NCBI GenBank assembly: GCA_041661585.1
Contig: JBAZUC010000011.1
Coordinates: forward strand, 1 to 17,044
DNA: 17,044 nucleotides
Source: JAPLXD01 sp041661585
GTDB taxonomy: Bacteria; Patescibacteriota; Minisyncoccia; Moranbacterales; UBA11712
Reading direction: 5' to 3'
A program made the translations under genes and the position numbers. Shown in pieces: positions 12,185 to 17,044 of the stretch (positions are counted from its first letter, which is position 1; each line of letters starts with the position of its first letter). The notes under the pieces are model-generated. The model saw only the letters and a program-made list of their open reading frames with translations, was not told the origin of the DNA and made no database searches.

Positions 12185-14158
12185 ATGAAAAAAACAACCA
12201 GACCGGTTGACGGAATTGTTTCGCAACATGGTCAAACAAACAAGTCCCGCCTCTCTGGCGGGCAAGCCTCTTCGCAAAGAAGGAGACATTTCGGTTCACG
12301 AAAAAGAACCGGAACTGCCCATGTCGGGCAAAGTTCATCTCAACGTGAAGTGAGCGAAGTGATGGGGCAAATCCAAGCTAACAAAAGCGTTTCCAAAGCA
12401 ACGGCTTCTTCAGGGCGAAAAAAATCTTTCCAGCGTCCCAAGAGTTTTTCAGGGAAGGTGATTGATCGCAAAGCGAGCGAAGAAAACAAAAATGCTCTTC
12501 GCATAATCCCGCTTGGAGGACAAGAAGAGGTTGGTCGGAATATGACGCTGTTCGAATACGGCGGAGACATTGTGATTCTTGATATGGGACTTCAATTTCC
12601 GGAAGAGGATATGCCGGGGATCGACTATATCATTCCAAACACCAGCTATCTCAAGGGCAAAGAAAAAAATATTCGCGGCGTGATCTTGAGTCATGGCCAC
12701 TTGGACCACATCGGAGCCGCTCCCATTCTTCTCAAAAAGCTGAACTATCCGCCGATCATCGGACGCGATCTCACTTTGGCGATGGTGAAAAAGAAAATGG
12801 AGGATTTCGAAAAGAATTCCGCCCAGAATCTCAAAGTGATGCGGGTGAATTCGGTTCGCGACAAGATCCGGCTTGGAAAATTCGAGATCAGTTTCTTTGA
12901 CGTGGAACATTCCATCATGGACGCGGTGGGCGTGATCATCAAGACTCCGTCCGGAACGGTCATTCATCCGGGAGACTGGACGATGGACAAAAATCCGGAG
13001 AATGGAAAGGTGATCACCTACACCGACCTTGCCAAGCTTCCCAGCCCCAGAATTTTGATGCTCGAAAGCTTGGGTGCGATTGTCACGCATCCGGCGACAA
13101 CGGGAGAAAAAGAAATGTACAGAAATCTCGAGAGGCTCATTTCCGGATCCAAGGGAAGAGTCATCATCGGAACTTTTTCTTCACAGATCCGGCGCATCGG
13201 GCATCTCATTGAATATGCCGAGAATATCGGAAAAAAAGTGGCGCTCGACGGGTACAGCATGAAAATGAACGTCGAGATCGCGAAAGAACTTGGATATATC
13301 AAAGCGCACAAAGAGACACTCATTCCAATTTCCGAAGTACACAAGTATCCGGACAACCGTATCATCGTCATTTGTACTGGTGCCCAGGGAGAAGGAAACG
13401 CTGTGCTCTCGCGGATCATCACCGACCAACATCGCTTTGTGAAGATCCAAAAAGACGACACAGTGGTGTTCTCTTCATCCGTCATTCCGGGGAACGAGCG
13501 GACCATTCAGCGCCTCAAAGACAATTTGTACCGCAAAAGCGACAATGTCATCCACAGCGAAATAATGGACGTTCACACCAGCGGACACTGCAACGCTGAA
13601 GACATCAAAGACATTCTCAAACAAATCAAGCCGGACTATTTTCTGCCCGTTTATGCCAATCATTATATGCTCAAGGAAGCGGCGCGTCTGGCGCGGGACA
13701 TTGGTTTCCGGGCGGAGAATATTTTTGTTCTCGACAACGGAATGCCGATCGAATTTGAAAAAGGAAAAGCCAAAGTCTTGCCGAGGAAAGTTGACACAAG
13801 CTACGTCATGGTGGACGGCCTCGGCGTGGGCGATATCGGCCAGGTGGTTTTGCGCGACCGGCAAGTGCTGGCGCAAGATGGCATGTTCACGATCGTGACG
13901 ATCATCGACTCCAAGACCAAACGCGTCATTGGCGAGCCGCAGGTGACAAGCCGAGGATTCATCTATGTCAAAGAAAATTTTGATCTTGTGAACGCGACGA
14001 AACGGAAAGTGAAAGAGGTGGTCGCGCACGCGACCGCCAAGGACGAATCGGTGGACTGGAACTATGTCAAAGACCAGATCCGCGACACGGTCGGCCAGTT
14101 CCTCTATACCAAAACTGAACGCCGCCCGATGATTTTGCCGGTGGTGATCGAAGTGTAA
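12185..14158 (+). CDS. rnj: Ribonuclease J (metallo-beta-lactamase/beta-CASP) with basic N-terminal extension
   Basis: RNase J is an endo- and 5'-3' exoribonuclease in RNA maturation and decay. The 657-residue product has a disordered Ser/Arg/Lys/Gln-rich extension (about 1-100), then the metallo-beta-lactamase core from ALRIIPLGGQEEVGRN. Metal motif HGHLDH is at 170-175; other expected ligands are H242 (EHSI) and D264 (HPGDW). The beta-CASP insert has ICTGAQGEGNAVLSR at 396-410, and HTSGH follows at 464-468. The final ligand motif, usually PVHGE, reads PVYANH (488-493), so the canonical His is Tyr490 with a His three residues later. The C-terminal domain is normal. There is no Shine-Dalgarno site; a strong terminator follows. 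Confidence 0.93.
   Translation: MKKTTRPVDGIVSQHGQTNKSRLSGGQASSQRRRHFGSRKRTGTAHVGQSSSQREVSEVMGQIQANKSVSKATASSGRKKSFQRPKSFSGKVIDRKASEENKNALRIIPLGGQEEVGRNMTLFEYGGDIVILDMGLQFPEEDMPGIDYIIPNTSYLKGKEKNIRGVILSHGHLDHIGAAPILLKKLNYPPIIGRDLTLAMVKKKMEDFEKNSAQNLKVMRVNSVRDKIRLGKFEISFFDVEHSIMDAVGVIIKTPSGTVIHPGDWTMDKNPENGKVITYTDLAKLPSPRILMLESLGAIVTHPATTGEKEMYRNLERLISGSKGRVIIGTFSSQIRRIGHLIEYAENIGKKVALDGYSMKMNVEIAKELGYIKAHKETLIPISEVHKYPDNRIIVICTGAQGEGNAVLSRIITDQHRFVKIQKDDTVVFSSSVIPGNERTIQRLKDNLYRKSDNVIHSEIMDVHTSGHCNAEDIKDILKQIKPDYFLPVYANHYMLKEAARLARDIGFRAENIFVLDNGMPIEFEKGKAKVLPRKVDTSYVMVDGLGVGDIGQVVLRDRQVLAQDGMFTIVTIIDSKTKRVIGEPQVTSRGFIYVKENFDLVNATKRKVKEVVAHATAKDESVDWNYVKDQIRDTVGQFLYTKTERRPMILPVVIEV
12246..12262. 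repeat. GC-rich inverted repeat in the RNase J N-terminal extension
   Basis: CCCGCC (12246-12251) and GGCGGG (12257-12262) flank a TCTCT loop and are translated as part of the disordered extension (about residues 21-26). This is a second case in the window of a palindrome placed in a tolerant coding region; the short arms make chance more likely than for the ychF element. Confidence 0.45.
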
Positions 14159-14188
14159 AATGCCCAATTTATAGCGAAATCTATCGAA

Positions 14189-14226
14189 TAAAGCCCTGCC
14201 TTGCCGCAGGGCTTTACATTTTTTCA
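14189..14226 (+). terminator. Strong intrinsic terminator after RNase J
   Basis: TAAAGCCCTGC (14189-14199) pairs perfectly with GCAGGGCTTTA (14206-14216) around a six-base loop, and a T-run follows after ACA. Its right arm overlaps the -35 box of the uvrA promoter. Confidence 0.88.
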
Positions 14227-14241
14227 AAACTCCTGTACAAT
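14213..14241 (+). promoter_or_regulatory. Promoter for uvrA
   Basis: TTTACA (14213-14218), 17 bases, TACAAT (14236-14241): five of six matches in each box. The start would be near 14248, giving a leader of about 35 bases. It overlaps the RNase J terminator. Confidence 0.65.
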
Positions 14242-14282
14242 TCACATCTAGTTTGGTCTTTTAACCTCACTCCAACGAGAAT

Positions 14283-17044
14283 ATGAATAAATCGCATCTT
14301 ATTGTCAAAGGCGCGCGGGTGAACAACCTCAAAAATATTTCAGTGAAGATTCCGCGCGACAAAATTGTGGTTGTCACCGGCCTTTCTGGTTCGGGAAATC
14401 ATCGCTGGCTTTTGACACAATTTTCGCCGAGGGACATCGCAGGTATGTCGAAAATCTTTCGGCTTATGCCCGGCAATTTCTGGCCGCGGCGCGCCGTCCG
14501 GAAGTCGACAAGATCGAAAATCTTTCGCCCGTCATCGCGATTGACCAGCATACGGTGAATCGCAGCCCGCGTTCGACCGTCGGAACAATGACGGAACTTT
14601 ATGACTGGCTGCGCATTCTTTTCGCGCGAATCGGAAAGCCCCATTGTCCGAAATGCGGCCATGAACTTTTTCAAAAAACGGCATCCGAGATCGCGGATGA
14701 AATATTGGATCGCAAAAACGGCAAAGAAGAGCAGATCGCTATTCTGGCTGCGGCGAAGAACAAGACGAAAAATCCCGGAGAGATCATTTCGAGTTTTGAA
14801 CAAATGGGATACGCGCGGGTGAGGGTTGGCGGGAAAATGATCCCTGCGTCACAGGCCCGTTTTGAGATCAAAAACTTGGAAGGCGTGCAAAAAATCGAAG
14901 CGGTCGTTGATCGCATAACACTCAATGAAAAATTTTCCGACCGGGAACGGCTGATCGATTCGATAGAAACGGCAATGAAAGCCGGCGGCGGAGAAGTGAT
15001 CATCAGTTTTCCGGACGGAGACAAAAAATACAATCGCTTTTTGATCTGTTCGGATTGCGGCGTTTCAATTTCGGAAATAACTCCGCGGCATTTTTCTTTC
15101 AATAGTCCCGAAGGCGCCTGCCCGGATTGCGCTGGGATCGGAACAAAACTCGAAGTGGACATTGACCAGGTGATTCCCAACAAGAATCTGAGCATTCGCG
15201 AGGGGGCGATCAAACCTTGGAACATCACGAATGTGCGCAACGGTGCTGCCTCGCGTCTCGAAGAGAGCTTGAAAATATTGTCCGACAAATACGGATTTTC
15301 TCTTGATACGCCGGTGAAAAATATAGACAAAAAAGCGCTGAATTTCATTTTGCACGGCACGGAAAACTTTGAAGGGGTGATTGGCGCTCTTGAGAAAAAA
15401 TACAAAGAAGCCAATTCTGACTTTTCCCGCGGCGAGGCGGAAAAATATATGATCGTGAAAACTTGCCTGGCGTGCAAAGGAAGAAGGCTGAAAAAGGAAT
15501 CACTCTCGGTTTTGATTTCCGGGATGTCGATCGCGGATTTTTGCGAGACGAGCCTTGATCAATTGAACGAAAAATTGAAAACGCTTGAAAACGTGGTTGA
15601 GATTCCGGATTATGGAAAAAAACTGATAAAAGAAATTCTCGCGGAAGCGGGAAAGACTATTTTGAATCTTTGCGAGGCGGGACTTGGATACTTGAACTTG
15701 AGCCGGAGTGCCAATTCGCTTTCCGGCGGAGAAGCACAACGGGTGAGACTTGCGGTGCAAATCGGTTCGGGCCTCACGGGTATTCTCTATATCCTTGATG
15801 AACCGTCGGTCGGCCTTCACGAAAGAGACACGGAAAGATTGGTCGGGGTTTTCAGGAAGCTTCGCGAGGAAGGAAACAGCGTGATCGTCGTCGAACACGA
15901 CGCCGAGATTATGCGCTCGGCCGATTGGATAATCGACATGGGACCTGGCGCGGGAGAAGAAGGCGGAGAAATTATTTTTTCCGGACCCGCGAAAAAGTTG
16001 CTGACCGCCACCACGGAAACCGCGAAGTATATCAGCGGGAAAAGCAAGGTTTTTTTGAAAAAAACATATCGAAAAGGAAACGGAAAAAATATAACAATAA
16101 CCGGCGCGAAAGAAAACAATTTGAAAAATATCGATATTTCTCTTCCGCTCGGGAAGCTGTCGGTGATCACCGGCGTTTCCGGATCGGGAAAAAGTTCTCT
16201 GGTGAGCGATATTCTCGGAAAAGCTTTGCGGAAACATTTTTTCCGGGCGAAGGATGTTCCGGGAGCGCACGAGAAAATAAAAGGGCTTGAAAATATTTCG
16301 AAAGTGATCGAAATTGACCAGTCGCCAATCGGGCGAACGCCGCGATCGAACGCCGCGACCTATACGGGAGTCTTTTCCCATATTCGGGAAATTTTCGCGG
16401 CCGCTCCGGAGTCCAAAAAAATGAATCTCAACGCGACGCACTTCAGCTTCAATATGAGAGGCGGACGGTGCGAGGTTTGCCAGGGAGAAGGACAAAAGAA
16501 AATAGAGATGCATCTTTTGCCCGACATCTATGTTCCTTGCGAAGCTTGCGGCGGGACGCGTTTCAGTCAAAAAGTTTTGGCGGTCGAGCATCAGGGGGCC
16601 AATATTGCTTCGGTGCTTGATATGAGCGTCGATTATGCCTGGCGTTTTTTCCAAAATCATCCGCTTGTTGCGGAAAAGCTTGAAACGCTCAACCGGGTTG
16701 GCCTGGGATATTTGAAGCTTGGCCAGTCGGCGATGTATCTTTCGGGCGGTGAAGCGCAAAGGATCAAACTCGCAACGGAACTCGCGCGCCGTACAAACGG
16801 AAAAGCATTGTACATTCTCGATGAGCCGACGATCGGCCTTCATTTCGGGGACGTGGCCAAACTTCTCAAGATCATTGATGAGCTGGTCGAAAAAGGAAAT
16901 ACGGTTTTGATTGTCGAACACAATTTGGATGTTGTTCGCGCGGCAGACTGGGTGATCGAGCTTGGCCCTGAAGGCGGAAAAGAAGGAGGAGAGATTGTTT
17001 TTGAGGGAACGCCGAAGGATATGAAGAAGGCAAAGACGTGGACA
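14283..17044 (+). pseudogene. uvrA: Excinuclease ABC subunit A, frameshifted at the first Walker A, 3' end outside window
   Basis: UvrA recognises damaged DNA for nucleotide-excision repair. Frame 14283 reads normally for 38 residues to GLSGSG, then one A is missing where GGA AAA TCA is expected (14394-14401); that frame stops at 14558. The rest runs open in the +2 frame from 14399 to the window end (882 codons). Corrected numbering: first zinc module C256-x2-C259/C280-x2-C283; first ABC signature LSGGEAQR at about 480; intact second Walker A GVSGSGKSS at about 631-639; second zinc module C730-x2-C733/C753-x2-C756; second signature at about 820, then LDEPTIGLH. Only a few C-terminal residues are missing. 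Everything except the one base looks conserved, so this is either a very recent mutation or a sequencing/consensus error. An internal start at ATG 14588 would lack the first nucleotide-binding motif. Confidence 0.9.

Noticed and set aside
13475..14245. A 256-codon minus-strand open frame across the RNase J end and terminator
   Set aside because: Antisense to the conserved RNase J C-terminal part and running through a terminator; His/Arg-rich shadow composition.
15500..16921. A 473-codon open frame on the minus strand
   Set aside because: It is antisense to the conserved ABC domains of uvrA; its translation is Arg/Phe/His-rich with no recognisable motif, a typical shadow of a GC-biased gene.
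1..17044. CRISPR array, transposon or defence island
   Set aside because: I saw no regularly spaced direct repeats, transposase, integrase, nuclease-helicase or restriction-modification genes; the window is mainly housekeeping.

Overview
The window looks like a stretch of core chromosome from a Patescibacteria (Candidate Phyla Radiation) bacterium, most likely Parcubacteria or Moranbacteria-like. This is inferred from gene content, not from a marker-tree search. The pointers are: an rpsF-ssb-rpsR cluster with efp in the place usually held by rplI; an S6 protein with a long charged tail; a bifunctional phosphoglucose/phosphomannose isomerase; a membrane-anchored solute-binding protein next to secG; an RNase J with a long basic N-terminal extension and unusual active-site motifs; short intergenic gaps; and almost no Shine-Dalgarno sequences before housekeeping genes. 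TGA is used as a normal stop.

Layout, left to right. 1-630 (+): two or three small unknown genes with strong Shine-Dalgarno sites, closed by a terminator. 638-2743 (-): the operon rpsF, ssb, rpsR, efp, ending in a minus-strand terminator and a cluster of triloop hairpins. 2737-3172 (+): a promoter followed by two tiny coiled-coil genes, the first apparently leaderless. 3175-5304 (-): manC then ychF; ychF carries a perfect 12-bp inverted repeat in its coding sequence. 5305-6790 (+): a divergent promoter region with an ACGAAT repeat, then phosphomannomutase and a bidirectional terminator. 6858-8355 (-): trpS, a 46-aa basic peptide and a zinc-ribbon protein. 8362-10803 (+): promoter, DUF360-type membrane protein, secG and a substrate-binding protein. 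10873-11901 (+): the bifunctional isomerase. 11890-12136 (+): a perfect consensus promoter and tRNA-Leu(CAG). 12185-14226 (+): RNase J with a strong terminator. 14213-17044 (+): uvrA, broken by a one-base deletion at its first Walker A lysine and cut by the window edge.

How the genes fit together. The isomerase, phosphomannomutase and ManC together give a complete fructose-6-P to GDP-mannose route, spread over three transcription units, which suggests mannose-containing surface glycans. The ribosomal/EF-P/SSB operon, TrpS, YchF, tRNA-Leu and RNase J form an information-processing block. SecG, the DUF360 protein and the substrate-binding protein form an envelope block.

I see no CRISPR array, transposase, integrase or evident defence system. 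The best leads are the palindrome inside ychF, the divergent RNase J active site, the uvrA frameshift, a candidate rpsF leader RNA, and the contrast between small genes with strong Shine-Dalgarno sites and housekeeping genes without them.
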